NCBI GenBank assembly: GCA_035578155.1 | Contig: JAPWDM010000017.1 | Span: forward strand, 4,166,482-4,230,481 | Direction of reading: 5' to 3' | DNA length: 64,000 bases | From: Brachynemurus nebulosus | Taxonomy: Eukaryota > Arthropoda > Insecta > Neuroptera > Myrmeleontidae | Shown here: positions 47,716 to 61,499 of the stretch, in pieces | Layout: every line of letters begins with the position of its first letter | How positions within the stretch are numbered: the first letter of the stretch is position 1 | Notes under the pieces: generated by a model | What the model saw: the letters and a program-made list of their open reading frames with translations, nothing else | Told to the model about the DNA's origin: nothing | Databases searched by the model: none | Position numbers and translations under genes: made by a program

Positions 47716-49515
47716 GTATCTATATTTTTAAGAAAAATTAGGTTTGGTTATATTACTGAAATGTATTTCAATAATATGTAAGCCTCTTCATCACGTCACG
47801 GTACTAATCCAGGTAGAAGTTTATGGTATTTTATTTTTTATTTTTATTTTTAGTTTTATTTTCGGTCTTCATATTTTTTAGCCTTTTTGTCGCTACGGGT
47901 CACCGAGAATGTTGGATTCACTTTGACGTGGATAAATCAAGTAACGAGTTTAACTCGTTTAACGAGAAAAAAACAATTTAAAGTATCACCATTAACAATT
48001 TAAAAATTTAAAGTATCACCTAATTTAAAGTATCACCATAAACTATAATTTCGACTACTTTTAAATGAAAATCATAAGGACTCCATAAGGGGAAAGAAAT
48101 ATGGTTTTTTGGGATTACTCTCTGGTTATTTATATGCTTCGGTAGTTGGTGTATCTGTAGTTGAAAAACCACTTAAACTAAAAACATGAACTTTTGACCA
48201 AAATCAGGATTTTTATGATTAGTTTCCTGAGAACTGAAACTTGTATAATTAAACTCGTCCACGTTGGTGAGATACGTGTGTTAGGTAATTAACCAAGGTA
48301 ATTTTCTGCAAAATATATTTTTACAAAATTAAATTAAGACTCCGTTACATAATTGTTGCAAAATATCAACTATTATAGGAAAAATTTATTTGAAATGTTC
48401 AACTATAAATATTTTTATAGCGAACAATTTCCAAATATGTACCTACGAACAAGTAAAACAATTAGTCTACAATTATCACGTTAACTATTCAGGAAGTGTA
48501 CTGACGACAAATAATGCAAACATACACAGTTAAGTAATTCTACTGTAGCACTCGTAAATATAATTAATTAATTACAGAGCACAATTACTATGTGACATAA
48601 CGACCAAATGTAAAAATAATCTTTTAATCTGAAAATAAATTTATTTTTTAATAACCTTGAAAAGATTCACTTTATATGTAAACGCTCAAACTATCTGATG
48701 CATCTTGATTACTGCACTTCATTTATCTCTCACGTTAAAATTTACGATGAATATTAATTAACTTGTTCAAAATATTATTTAATTTAATTTAATAATATAT
48801 CGGAAACAATATTATTATTACTAGCCAATGTAAATAAGTTAGTCTGCACATGGGTAGTTCTACAAACGAGCGAATTTTGGACGGCCCAACTAATTTTGTA
48901 TATTAATATTTTGAAAAATACATTTTTTCTAGATGGAAACTGTAAACCATTACTGCATCTAACTGGTCACTCAAAATAACCCGGTTTCGAAATATAATTT
49001 TTATAAAAAATGACACTAAAAATGTGAAATTCTCAGTCTCCTGGTATATATCCTTTCCAAAGTAAAACATAGCAGACTAAATAATTATTTTTTCTGAACA
49101 TATAAAAAAAAATTTACACTGCAGTAGTAATCAATAATATTGGTACTTTTTTACTGTATAAATAATTTTTGAATTTTTTATATTTTCTTTAAGAAACATT
49201 CTATTGAATTTTGTCTCCCGAACTTTGCATCATTCTCCTATCAAACCAAAACACTTAAAAAATATAAAAAATTAATATTTCGATTAAATCATCGTTTGCC
49301 GTAGTAATTAACTGAAATATAATAAATAAAATAAAGTACATGTTTTACTGAATTTGAGATTGTATCAATTAATTCAGTTAACATTGTAAGTGAGATCGTA
49401 CTCGGTCCAATCAATTTCTCAGTATCCTGGTTAGCATTTTCGTGAAAAATACTGTGGATATAAGAAATTTTCAATTGTATGAGTTGTAAATGTGTTGTAT
49501 TGGAATAGCGGACCT

Positions 49516-49554
<39 letters not shown>

Positions 49555-49931
49555 AACGTTATTTAGCCGATTTTTAAAGAATGTTGACGAATTCTCAGTC
49601 TCCTGGCAGCTCAAAAAACGGGATTAAGCTTAAATAATGTAAATAAATTAGGTAAATGTCATTAGAATACTGTAATAAATGACTCCGTATATTTTTTAAT
49701 AAAAAATAAATTCCCATTTTTTTTTCTGTATAATATATACCTAATATAGAATTAGTATAACTACTGATACATATACTATTAATATAATATATAATATGTA
49801 CTAAACTGTTGTAAATGACTTTGAATATTTTTTAATAAATAATAAATTCGCAATTTTGTTTTTATTTATTAATTTTTTATATTTTTTTTTAAATTTCTTT
49901 TTATTGAATACATATATACATTATATAACTA

Positions 49932-49978
<47 letters not shown>

Positions 49979-50157
49979 TACTAATATAATATATAATATA
50001 CATATATTAAATAAATAATAAATTGCTTAATAATTAAAAATTTAATAATAAGAATATTAAAAATTGTTTAATAATAAAAATTAATAAATTGTTTAATAGT
50101 TTAATGAATTGTGCTTAATAATAAAAATGAATATAAGAAATTCTCTTGTGTTAATTT
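47716..50157. other. AT-rich DNA, no gene seen
   Basis: Holds a T34 homopolymer (about 49517-49550), a TA tract (about 49939-49976) and a small TTTAAAGTATCACC direct repeat near 47980-48045. Nothing coding. Confidence 0.45.
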
Positions 50158-50247
50158 TAGTAATGACACGACTTGAACCCGGGACCATTGCAGAAATTTG
50201 TTTTGAGGTCCTTAGAAACCGAAAATAATATTCAAATATTCACCAAA

Positions 50248-50335
<88 letters not shown>

Positions 50336-50611
50336 CCGCACGATAACTCTCGAACGGAATGTCCTAAGTTTACGAAATTTGGTGAAAATGTTGGAAGTCC
50401 CAAACCGTTGGACAAGTTCGTTAGCCAGACACGTCGGATGCCAAGAACATGGTGTTTGTTCTTGCAAAAAGTTAGTTTAATTTAAACGAGGAGAAAAAAT
50501 TATATAAAAAAGGTCTTTAAACTATTATTCTATGTCAACTAGTTTCCGAGAAAAATTAATTTTTATAAACGGGCATTCGCTATGTTATGCAGGATGCTGC
50601 GACTGGGGTAT
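50158..50611 (+). mobile_element. HINE-like repeat, nearly complete, plus orientation
   Basis: AATGACACGACTTGAACCCG, CTTAGAAACCGAAAATAATA, TA core (about 50251-50321) and TGTGTGTGTG, then GCACGATAACTCTCGAACGG, CCAGACACGTCGGATGCC, TCAACTAGTTTCCGAGAAAA and the hairpin terminus GTTATGCAGGATGCTGCGAC ending GGGGTAT. The best reference copy for the 3' half in this window. Confidence 0.85.
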
Positions 50612-50778
50612 ACCTATATGTATAATTATATGAACGAATGTGTTTGTGGTACAACAGTAAGATAGATTGTATATAAGCACGATATAAGTCATATACGTCA
50701 TACATATGTATATGTTTGTATGTTACTTATATGCCGTTTTTTAGGGTTCCGGAGAAAGTTTTATTTTTTGGAGCTCCG

Positions 50779-51117
50779 AAATAAATCTCCCGAGACTATA
50801 ATAGAAATTTGTTTTCGGGTCCCTAGAAACCGAAAATAATATTCACTAAAATTTATGTATTAAATTTATATTTAGTTCCACACCGTTGGACAAATTCGTT
50901 AGCCAGCCTTGTCGGATGCTTAGAACATGGTTTTTTTGACCATTTTTCGTGAAAAATATTAGTGCCAAAATTTTCTCAAGTTAAAAATTTTTTTCGACAT
51001 TTATTTACACCATTAAAAAGAGGAGGAAAATTCACTTAAAAGGGTGAAAAATCACAGAAAAATGGATTTTTATAAACGGAAATTCGCTATGTTATGCAGG
51101 ATGCTGCGACAGGGGTA
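50779..51117 (+). mobile_element. HINE-like repeat without TA core
   Basis: TCCCTAGAAACCGAAAATAA, TATTCACTAAAATTTATGTA, GTTGGACAAATTCGTTAGCC and the terminus GGAAATTCGCTATGTTATGC to GGGGTAT at 51117. Confidence 0.8.
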
Positions 51118-51424
51118 TTTTACTCATTTTTTCACTTTCCTGGATGTCTCTTTTATTATAATTGCCATAAAATTTATAATTTATAATTTTTTGACTGGCC
51201 ACTTTGAAATGGTGTGAAAAATGTCATCAAGTTGAAATAAAACTACTTGCCAGAGCTTATGCATGAAAAAAACTTCGGGCTGGAATTAAGTCCATTTTCT
51301 TCCCCTTTTTTGTATAACTGCCCATATATGTATATACATGCAAGTATGTATGCATATGTTTTTAGATAAATAATAAAAATTTGAATTATTTCTTTTCCGA
51401 AGAGGAAATTAAACTACGGGTTTA

Positions 51425-51867
51425 GGCCGGGCGCACATTAAGACGCAATTAACGCAGGCAGGGCAGCGCAGTTTTTGTGACTCGTGTCCTAGAACGGAAC
51501 AGCGCGAATTGAAACCCAGAGCAAAGCAGAGCAGCACTGCGTCGCACGAGACCGATGTGGCACTCGTGAATGTGACAAAAAACTGCGCGACATTGTGACA
51601 CGTTCTCGAGTTTTAGTTAGTTTTATTTCGTCGAAATGAAAACAATTAAAGAAATTAAAGAAAAATAATACTTCTTTGCTGTGCTTTGCTTTTAAATTCG
51701 TGCTATCTCGTTCTACAACAAGAATTACAGAATCTGCGTTGCCCTGCCTGCGTTAACTGTGTCTCAATGTGCGCCCGACTACACGTGTTTTCCTGCTCTG
51801 CCCTGCTCTGCTCTGCTCTGCCCTGCCCTGGGTTTACTGCGTGACGCAGCTCAATGTGAGCCTGGCC
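51425..51867. mobile_element. Harbinger-like MITE with GC-rich inverted core
   Basis: GGCCGGGCGCACATTAAGAC at the left and, read inward from the right, GGCCAGGCTCACATTGAGCT, each flanked by TTA (51422-51424, 51868-51870). Repeated GCAGGGCAGCGCAG and its complement CTGCCCTGCTCTGC occur inside. Shares the GGCC(G/A)GG start and TTA site with 22372-23075. The 71-codon frame at 51759-51974 is not supported. Confidence 0.75.
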
Positions 51868-52159
51868 TTACACTTATTTCGTTAGCAGAATACATAATTA
51901 TACTTAAAACGATTTATTTAACCCCTTTAGCGGCTATCCCGAACACAGCTCGTCATATGAATTATACAACTTGAATGACTCTCCCGATTTGAACTCGCCT
52001 CGTGTTGGTAACTGTAAGATGCTGTCATCTGCTATCGTAAAAGCATTACTAAAGCAAAAATTATCTAATGGGTAGGCCATAGAATTATGCAATTAAATTA
52101 AGTATTATCAAAGATCATTTTATTTGGTTAGTTTTACATGAGCCGCTAAAGAGAGTTAG

Positions 52160-52225
52160 TTTCTTGAGAAATCATTACAATAAAATCTCCACGTGGAGAT
52201 TTTATTGTAATGATTTCTCAAGAAA
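52160..52225. repeat. Perfect 66-bp palindrome centred on CACGTG
   Basis: Each 33-bp arm is an exact complement of the other, starting TTTCTTGAGAAATCATTACA and meeting at CCACGTGG with no spacer. Not part of any repeat family I see in the window. Confidence 0.9.
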
Positions 52226-52400
52226 GGTCAAAGCTCTACTCTCTTCACTTTCAGCTTAATTCGCCCGAAATCGCACCCATTTAATTAATTCTTACACTTT
52301 ATTTGCAACTTTTAGAATTAGATTGTATTTTTGACGAGAACAAAGGACAAAAGAAACAGTATAAGCGAACTAGTATTTGGTAGGTGTCTGTTGGCCTCTT

Positions 52401-52522
52401 TTAGCGAATTTTCAGAATGAAAATTCAGCTATTACCGTAGCTCTTATAGTAAGAGCTAAGCCCGGGACTATGGCAGAAATTTGTTTTGGAGCCTCTAGAA
52501 CCGGAAAATCTACTTCACTAAA

Positions 52523-52606
<84 letters not shown>

Positions 52607-52905
52607 ATTTATGTGTGTACGCGATAACTCTCGAACGAAACGTTTAATGCTTATGAAATTTGGTATGCAAACTGGATTCTCGATTTGCTAGGCTAAGTTC
52701 GTTAGCCAGACACATCGGATGCCCAGAAGTTGGTTTTTGGGCACTTTTGACAAAAAGTGTCCTAAGTGCTAAAAACATTAGAATTCAAAGGTTTTTTTTA
52801 TACCATTGCGAAAAGCACACGAAATTTTATTAAAAAGGGCCTCTGAGCTATACCTGTTTGTCAGCTGGTTCTCCAGAAAAATTAAAAATAATTTACAAAA
52901 TTTTG
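52401..52905 (+). mobile_element. HINE-like repeat, diverged subfamily, plus orientation
   Basis: TTAGCGAATTTTCAG, AATTCAGCTATTACC, GGCAGAAATTTGTTTTGGAG, a TA core of about 75 bp (52528-52602), CGATAACTCTCGAACGAAAC, and a 3' part with AGTTCGTTAGCCAGACACAT. The hairpin terminus is not recognisable. Confidence 0.75.
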
Positions 52906-53230
52906 GGTTAAAGATTTTTTGTCCTTGTCTAACATCAGTTTAACATACCCCATGTTATTAGTTTAATTACACGCATACCGTAAACTCTGTTTAGACTGCC
53001 CTTAATATATTTCAAAAATTTGATCAGATTGATGATAAAATACTAAAAAATAATGTCTAATAATTATAAGCAAATCATTATATTTATGATATTTTATCAA
53101 TTAAACTGTAATTTTTCTTTAATCGAATAAATCTTTTATATTATCCACCAGCATAAACGTGTCTTTATATATCTATAAACAAAGTAGAGGATTGTCAAAT
53201 ATCATTGTCATTTTGTTTTAATTAAAAAAT

Positions 53231-53471
53231 ATGAGGCGTTCTAAAACGAAACTGGCCTAATTCATACAAAACGAGTTATTTAACGAAAAAAATAAAAAAG
53301 ACGAGTTTTATCACAACTTACTGCTAAGGCCAGTTTTGCTATAACTATAATTTGAAACAACACCCCTTTTTGATTAAATTGTAATAAGCAATACAAGCTG
53401 AAGAATCCATTTTCATCACTAACTCATTTTCGACCAGAACTGAAATAGATGACTTATTTGAAACGCCTCAT
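53231..53471. mobile_element. Small MITE of the TGAGGCGTT family
   Basis: ATGAGGCGTTCTAAAACGAA at the left and AACGCCTCATG at the right, with a second inverted pair (ACTGGCCTAA near 53252, AAGGCCAGTTTTGC near 53324). Relative of 18378-19480. Confidence 0.6.
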
Positions 53472-54542
53472 GTTATTTTTTTTTTTTTAGTTTGACATTT
53501 CAAATAATTTTTTTTTTTTACCAATAATAAATTCAAAATGAATATTAATTTCTAACATAAAATTCTTGAATTATACGTATTTTATTTATGTATTTGACAA
53601 TTCAGGTGGATGTATTCATGCATACGAAATGTATAAGAATTTTAACATATTCTTTTTCATAATATATTTTTTTTGAAAATAATTCTCCATTTTATACTCA
53701 AGTTCATAGCAATTACCGAAAATACACCAAAATTCTATAATTTCCACATATTTTGTCAATTATTTCAATTCGTGAACAGTATAATTTAAAAATGGAAAGC
53801 AGATTTAGCTTAAAATAGTGCTAGCATACTGACACATTCTATTATCAAATTATTTAGTAAAATTACACAAGAAAACATGTTTTTATTATTTATTTATTTT
53901 TTTAAATACATTAATTAATTATTTTATGATTTCTGGTTATTTCTCTTCATAAGGCAAATATCTCCTTCATTTTTTTGCTTCGTAACTTTTCTTTCAGTTT
54001 GTAAATAAAACTTCCAGTTTAAAATCTGTACAATACAAAACAATTTTTACTTCTATTGAAGCAAAATCAAAATTATATTAAGTAAAAACTCATTTAATTT
54101 TAGTCTTCAATCGTAAATCAATTTAACTTTGTCTAAAAATTCCTTAATCGTTGTTCAATCTAGAAAAAAAAACATCAAATTTAACGAAAAAAGTTCATAA
54201 TATATGATTATGAATATAGATAAGTATCTACTTACTTGTTATTATACTATATTTAGCCGGCGTTTAGCTTAAATTATAAAATAAATTAATAATAACAATA
54301 AAAATTAATAAAAATTGACAGCTTGCAAAATCAAATCAACAAGCATTATATATCTATTGTAGTACCTATGTAATAAACAACGAAATTTGAATTTAAAACT
54401 AACTGCTATAATCAGAGAATAAATTCGAATTGTAATAATTATATTGGTGATGCAAAGTTTACGCGAGCGCTCCTGGTTTTTTAAATTAGAAGCTATATCT
54501 GTATATCGTTCTGTGTGTATATGGTATTATGGTGTATCAAGT
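53472..54542. other. AT-rich DNA, no gene seen
   Basis: No credible frame or repeat. Confidence 0.45.
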
Positions 54543-54918
54543 AAGGCTGTCTACACAATCAATGAAATAAAGAATAAGAAATAAGATTTAAGAAATAAGG
54601 AATAAGAAATAAGGAGTATACCATCTAGTGACGTTGAATGGAACTTTAACGTAATTGCTCATAGGTATATGTGTTTAGGTATTTTTGTACTTCAAAATTC
54701 ATGAAAAAATAACGTTCGTGATGACTTTTATGTCACTCAAGTGAAAAAAATCACGAATTATGACGTACAAAAGTACCTACATATTTATATCTATGAGCAG
54801 TTACGTTCAAGTTCCAATCAACGTCACTAGATGGCATACTCCTTATTTCTTATTCCTTATTTCTTAAATCTTATTTCTTATTTCTTATTCCTTATTTAAT
54901 TGATTGTGTAGACAGCTT
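54543..54918. mobile_element. 376-bp MITE/foldback
   Basis: AGGCTGTCTACACAATCAAT pairs with the complement at the right end. Inner arms carry AAGAAATAAGGAATAAGAAA and its complement, CATCTAGTGACGTTGAATGG versus CAACGTCACTAGATGG, and AGGTATTTTTGTAC versus GTACAAAAGTACCT. The whole element can fold as one hairpin. Target duplication unclear. Confidence 0.8.
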
Positions 54919-55198
54919 AAATATTTTGGATACGTTTAAAATGCATTTATAGTCCAGTAGCACTAATTTTAAGCTCTATCTCACTCACTAAACATTAATT
55001 TTAGAATAGATGTAAAAATTTTTTAAAAAGAGATTCTTGTAGGGATTGCCGAAGAGGACATTTGTGCAAAATATTAACTCCCGGAAATGTTTTTTTTTGT
55101 ATTGTTTAAACAATATTGAAAATTCATGAAGAGCGTTTTTTTATCTTTCACCGCTTACGTAGCCAAAAGGTGATAGATATAATAAAAAGTGTTAAGAC

Positions 55199-55231
55199 CT
55201 TTTTTGTAGAGAATCGAATTCTCTACAAAAA
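55199..55231. repeat. 33-bp hairpin
   Basis: TTTTTTGTAGAGAAT and its exact complement separated by CGA. Terminator-like in shape, but in a eukaryotic context no function is implied. Confidence 0.6.
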
Positions 55232-55254
55232 AGTCCGGGAAAACATCTGTCTAT

Positions 55255-55616
55255 CTTGAACAGGTGAAAAAATACAGCGCTCCAAACGCGCACTCAAAAA
55301 TTCACTTTTTCCAACGTTCCGGCAAGATGTGTCGTCAGAAGGGCCTTTGTTTCCCAATAGTCCCAAAAGTCCAAAAAGCGTGGATGAGTCCATCAGCCAG
55401 ATACGTTCGATCTTTAGAAGCGAAATTTTTGGCCATTTTTAGTGGCTTTTTGCAAAATTTAAATTTTTAAAAAATTAACCACTCAACCGATTTTAAAAAT
55501 ATTTTCACGGTTAGATAGCTAAACTATTGTAGATAGATACAGGTTGTTATATGAAATCCGTCAGTGTCCAATCTCTGAAAATTCGCTATGTTATGCAGGT
55601 GCTGCGACAGGGGTAT
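55255..55616 (+). mobile_element. HINE-like 3' half with one tandem unit
   Basis: GCGTGGATGAGTCCATCAGC and GCCAGATACGTTCGATC, then one ~110-bp unit (AATTAACCACTCAACCGATT, TAGCTAAACTATTGTAGATA) and the terminus ATTCGCTATGTTATGCAGGT to GGGGTAT. It links the HINE-like body to the satellite unit in one copy. Confidence 0.7.
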
Positions 55617-58600
55617 TTAATGATTTAAGGACTATACTGATATTCGCCGGAATCGAAGGAGCAGATAAACCTTCAATTAATGATCAACCAATCCAAATAA
55701 GTACCAGTGTTTTAGCACACTTGCTGGGCCACTTGGCTGGTCGGTCGTTTACGATAATGACAACTCAAGTTCAATTTAGGTTATCATTTATCAAATATAG
55801 TTTGATCTCAAGATATTATTTACATACTTTATATTTGTTATCAAAAATAATATAATTAACACTATGAGGCCCGAGCACTTTCATAGTAAACTTCCCCGGA
55901 AGCCGGTAATATTAAAAAAAAAAAACTTTATATAAACAAATACATAAATTAAAATGATTCAAACACTGAATAGATTCAACACAGTGCAACATGTATATAT
56001 GTAAAGCTGTAAACATATGTACGTACCTGATACGTACATACTACATGTACACTGACATTCAAATCAATTTAAATTTTATTTAAAAATATAAATTATATTT
56101 TTTATGTATTTTTTGTTTATTTTAAAATTGTTTGTACATAGAAACCAAATGAATAGTGTGTGTTGGTTCGTATTTGTGTGAGTAGGAACACATCCGTGTG
56201 ATGAATGATGATAAACATCGCACACATAATGCGTAACCAACTAATCAATTAATCATTGATCGCGGTCGGCCTCTGGGGATGTTTTGTTTGGTTTCGGATG
56301 CCGAAGCCATGGGAGTGTAAGTGTTAATAAGAATAACTGATCGTACCATAAAACAGTTTTTTTTTCTAATGTGTACATATTGAATTTTCTATACACGTGT
56401 GTATATGTATTTACCGTACATAATGTATACGCAATTGAATTGTACAGTTGGCCTTATCTATCATTATTATTCTTTTGAGATGCAATTATTTGATTTGATA
56501 AACAATTTGAGGCCGTCATTCCGTCAGTAGATACATACATACATACATTAATTTCATATATCACATATGTGTATCGCGTGTGTATCCACAGAATTGTGTA
56601 CATATCTAATTGATTTTTGACCTTTTCTGACATTAGATAAGCATATTTAAATATACATATGTATTGTATACATACATACAATGCATATACATATAGTTTA
56701 TATAGGTCGGTTAAAAAACTGCACCATAAAATGGGAATTGTTATAAAAATATTCAAAAAATTATTTCGTGGATCAACTAAGTTGTGATCAGTGTCGCCAA
56801 TTTTTTTTTCTCTATCTCTAGATTTGGAAACTAGTAAAATTTGGGAAAAAAATATGTTCACCTTGTGTTTATGGGGTATTCGTTAAAAGCCATAAAAAAA
56901 AACATTTTTAAATTTTTTTTCTAAAGAAACCTTATATGCAATCAGTTTCAAATCTTTTACAGATTGCTAGGTATTCCTTTAGGTACCACTATTGTCCAAT
57001 GACAACTTTAAACACGTTTGTCTCAAAACGCTCTTTTTAAAAACGACATTCACTTCCAGAGGGAAAGTTTCTAGGCCATAAGTTTGAAACTTTAACAGAA
57101 TATTCTTTATTTCATTCTCCATGTACCTATGGAAGCTTTTTTTTTTAAACAGGATTTTCCTATTTTTCACACGGAAAATTGTTGAAAAAATGGCCTAAAT
57201 TTGGTATTTTTTATTCAAACCGTCGCCATTTTTTCAAATATAAAAAAAAACCTTCACAGAATATAGCGGCTTACCTACAGATTGATAATCTATTTAATTT
57301 TTTTTTTTTCAGATGAAAACTACGGACGCAATCGTGGGCACCAGTAGCCGCCCCCCGTTTTTAAAGATACTTTTTTCAAAAATTATAATAATTATAAAAA
57401 ATAAATAAAAATGAATGAAAAAAATATTTTTGTATTGTAAATAATGATATTAATCATAAAAAATTCATCCCCATTCCCCCAATCTATTCATCCGTAAAAA
57501 ATTGCGAAAATTGAGTATTTTTCGGTCGGTCACACTATGATGATACCTTACTAAAGAAGCTACGGGCTACAACTTGTGTGCCAATTTTAAAAACGTAGTT
57601 TTGAAAAAAACACGTTAGAAATTTTATAAATGTGTAGGTTAATATACAGTATTTTATACATATACATAAGTATACTTACCTAACTTGACAACTGCTTAAT
57701 ATTTCGTTCTCAAATGTTAACTGATGATTGATTCTTGGTAGGTATATAAAAAAAAATTATATTAGAGTAACTTTTCTTTTACAATCCTGAATAACCCCTG
57801 AAATATTTTGATGTCATTTTATTATGTAAATATTATTATCCTAATGTTTATACGAAAATTTGTAAAATTGATAACATATTTTATTATTATTATTCTTTTT
57901 CAATTACGTCCACTTTTTAAATAATACGTAATAAATTTAGGTTGTTTACATTTTATAAAAATTTAAATTTTATAAATATTGAATTTTAAAATAATTATCC
58001 CACGAAATTTCCATAATATTAATAATAATAATAATTAATAATAATATTAATAAAATAGTACAGTATGTTTATATAAGTTAGAAATAATTATCATTGTAAA
58101 TATTTATTATATGTATGATTGACATAAAATATATTAAATTTATGAAAATTAATTGAATGAAGTTCAAATAGCACAGCAATGATTAGTGATTCTGATTACA
58201 TACTTATGTGTATATGAAGAATAATTTCAAAAACAACTTTGCCCATCTATTCTAAGTCCGGATTTGCAAAAATATTTTTATAAAATAATTATTTTTCTCA
58301 CTTACCTATTACAAAAGAAATATCGTTTACAAAATCGCTTACAAAATCGTTTTATTTAAAAAGAGAATAGACATTTGTTAATACTGAATAGTAAGTCACA
58401 TTTGCTCCTTTATATTAGGGAATAATTTGATGCCTGCTCCTGATTTTTGGACAAACTGAAATTTGAAATGAAACTCTCACTATACATATAAAACTACCTA
58501 TGTACATATGTCTATTTAATTTAACATTTAATATCAAATATAATTTTCATAAATAATATTAATACAATCCCAAGTATTTTAATGGAAAATGAAAAGTTTA

Positions 58601-59635
58601 TTTATCATTTAATTCAAATTTTACATTAATTATTATTAATTTAATTATAAATCACGAACTGATTAACATTTACTAGATATTTATTAATACGTTCTCAAAA
58701 TCTTTCCTACATATATTCACAATCAGTGCAAAAGCCCGTAACATCAAATGCGCCGTTATAACTATAAATTTAAGAAAATTTTGTAGTGATGGTTTAGCAT
58801 CCATATACAGACAAACTGAGCGCCGTATGACGGGGTAAAGCTTGTCAAAAAGTATTTTGATTGAATTAGTTATCATTAAAAGTTTTAATTTTTTTCTGTT
58901 ATCACTAAAATTGATGAGATTTGCAGTATTTGCATTGATATGAGATTTGCACTGATATGAGCAAGCTAGTTCGTACCAGAAGTATCTGACATAACTCCTG
59001 GACAACTCCTCCGGCGCGAAAGGGCTTGTCAAACCAAATTTTTCTGAAAGAAAATATTTTATATATACCTACCATAATCGTATCAATTTCGGTGATAACG
59101 GTAAAAAAAATTAAAATACTTTCCTGCAAGCTTTGATTTGTCCTACCATACTCATTTTACTAGTATCCTGTTTAACTATGAATTCTTGGTCAACATTTTT
59201 AAGATTCATATAAAACGGCACATCATGGGCTCTTCGCTTAACACGGATCGTTACATCCCAAATTCAGAAATATGTAGTAACCGAGATTATTTCAGTCGCA
59301 ACTAAATTGCTATTGGCGTTTATCAGTAACCTCAAAATCAAATAATAATTTTTCTTATGATTTCTGATTTATTGGAAAGCGAATAAAATGTATGTTTTGT
59401 GATAAGAATTATTTGGATTAGTATTTTATTTTAGATAATGTAAGTCAACTAGATCATATTTACTCCAAAAAAATTATGGCAATTATTTATTGAGTGGCCT
59501 ATTGATCTTGTACATATGACTGTCCAATTCTTCTAGTATGTACACATATGACATGTAAATTGTAATAAATCTACACTAGTTTTTAGTCGAATTTTCTCCG
59601 AAAAATTAGACTTATACAGTCTATACGATAAGAGC
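55617..59635. other. Four kilobases of AT-rich DNA without a supported gene
   Basis: Frames of 103 (55544-55855), 135 (56454-56861, minus) and 119 codons (58673-59032, minus) occur but lack recognisable motifs, start context or promoter. A GC-richer spot near 56258-56335 contains ATGGGAGTGTAAGTG, a possible splice donor, without a clear exon. Unresolved. Confidence 0.4.
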
Positions 59636-59639
59636 TGCG

Positions 59640-60655
59640 AGAGGCGAGAGTAGGGGCGCTATCCGTTTTCGGACCCGTAGAACACGAATATGTAGAAAAA
59701 AAAATGTCTGATATATATATATATATATATATTTTCCCGCCACCTTTTAATTTGTGTAGGGCCCCCCTATGGAAGTTAAGAGATGAAATTTGGTAAATGG
59801 GGCTCATTTTCGAGGCACCTCATACTATCAAAGTGGGGTCAAATTTTGGGCAAATTTTTTTTCTGACCCGACCTTTAAGGGGGTGGTGGGGGGCGGAAAA
59901 GCAATAAAACTTTTCCAAACCGGTTTTAAATAATGTTTCGGTCAATTATCTACAACATATCCAAAATTCAGCTTCCTAGGATGATATGGTGGGAGTAGAG
60001 GGCGGAAAAACGATTTTCGCTGGATCTAACAGGCCCCCAGCCCCCCAGAATTAACGTAGAGGGTTGAAATTTGGTGTGTTGATAAAGTTCGTACCTAGGT
60101 TGTGCTTTTTGGAGGTTTTAATATTTTACCCCCACCCCCCTCATTTTTAAGCTACAATTTCATGCATTTTCGACGTTTTCGAAGTTTGTACCACTCGCAC
60201 AGGTCACCCGAATAAACCTAGAGGGCTGAAATTTTGTATTCGGATTGAGTTAGTATCAAGGGGGTGCCTTTTGGGGGTCTCGACTTTTAACCCCTACCCC
60301 CACCATTTTTATACCCAAAAGAACATGATTTTTCTTGTTTTTTAACAGTTTCGTTCGGGTCAAAATCTCCCCAAATAAACCTAGAGGGCTGAAATTTGGT
60401 GTACAGGGCAAGCTAATAGCCAGACACTGTTTTTTGGAGGTTTCAACTTTTAACCCTTACCCCCACGATTTTTACGCCAATATTTCCTTAATTTTTTTGC
60501 TTGTTTTCTAACACGTCTAGAGACTCCATAAGGAAACCTAGAGGGCTGAAATTTTGTACGTGTATTCAGTTAGTATCCAGCTAGTACCTTGTAGGGAGTC
60601 CGCATCACTTTTCCCCCCACTTCTCCCATTTTTACATCGGAATTGAATGCTATTG
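59640..60655. repeat. Tandem repeat with ~160-bp C-rich units
   Basis: The word CCTAGAGGGCTGAAATTT (or GTAGAGGGTTGAAATTT) recurs near 60055, 60217, 60377 and 60536, giving a period of about 160 bp. Each unit also holds a C-rich block such as AACCCCTACCCCCACCATTT. The left part (59640-59950) is a related non-tandem segment with a short TA tract at 59711-59731. Confidence 0.7.
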
Positions 60656-60942
60656 TTAAATGTGTTTTAAAAGCATTATGTTTATTCTAAATACAAGTAG
60701 GCGAATAGTAATTTTAAAAAATTTAAAAAAAAGTGAACTTACTTTTATGACAAATGAAATACATACATATTAAGTAATTAGAAATGTTATTAAAGTCACT
60801 GTTTATTTATAAATTAGGAATTTTGGATTTTTAGTATTTATAAAATAGAAATTTTGGATTTTTTTGGAAAGAAAAAATATCTTTATAAAGGCCTTCCAGT
60901 TTACTATTGAAGGTCCTTTTTTAATATTTAAAACTAAAACAT

Positions 60943-61070
60943 AAAGGCAATTAGCGGATAAACATGGGCAGGAATGTCCTCGTACGAATTGTGTTGGCTT
61001 TTTTTCTGCTACCTGTTTTCGGCACAAAATTGAAATTTACTGAGATACAGCCCTTAAATACTTAAAACCT
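60943..61070 (+). mobile_element. Single end of the foldback family at 146-1248
   Basis: AAAGGCAATTAGCGGATAAA, CGTACGAATTGTGTTGGC and TGAAATTTACTGAGATACAG match the terminal 125 bp of that element. No opposite end nearby. Confidence 0.7.
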
Positions 61071-61079
61071 TTTTTTAAA

Positions 61080-61235
61080 GCCTCGATCAGCCGAACACTC
61101 ATCACCAGTTTTGAAACCAACAAAATGACAATTCGGTTGTAGACTTTCAATCACATTTCGCTTGTAGACATTCAATACCAAAGATGAAGGGGAAAATTCG
61201 ACTACCGTGATGGGGCCCCGCTGCTCACGGCGTTT
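61080..61235 (-). repeat. Dispersed repeat, second copy (inverted)
   Basis: Reverse complement of 23720-23905: CGATCAGCCGAACACTCATC, TTTCGCTTGTAGACATTCAA and GCCCCGCTGCTCACGGCGTT. Confidence 0.75.
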
Positions 61236-61499
61236 TTTTTATTTCAGTTTATGTATGTATACAATATAAAAATTATTTGGAAAGATCCCGTGATTTTCTT
61301 TATCGTTACATTATTATTATGAAACATTTCGGTATAAAAAATCCCAATGGTCATTAGAAGAAACACATTTTTGTGAATTAGCTAGTAATCGTATGTTTGA
61401 AGGGCATTACAAACAAATTTCAATGAAAATTTTTAAAAGAAACATATAAATTATGCAGTAAGTTCGGCATACTGTTAATATAGGTAAGCAAATAAACTA

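Noticed and set aside
56454..56861. 135-codon minus frame
   Set aside because: Tyr/Ile/Cys-rich AT-driven composition, no motif, and no promoter or start context.
58673..59032. 119-codon minus frame
   Set aside because: No recognisable domain and no repeat or splice support; kept as unresolved intergenic sequence.
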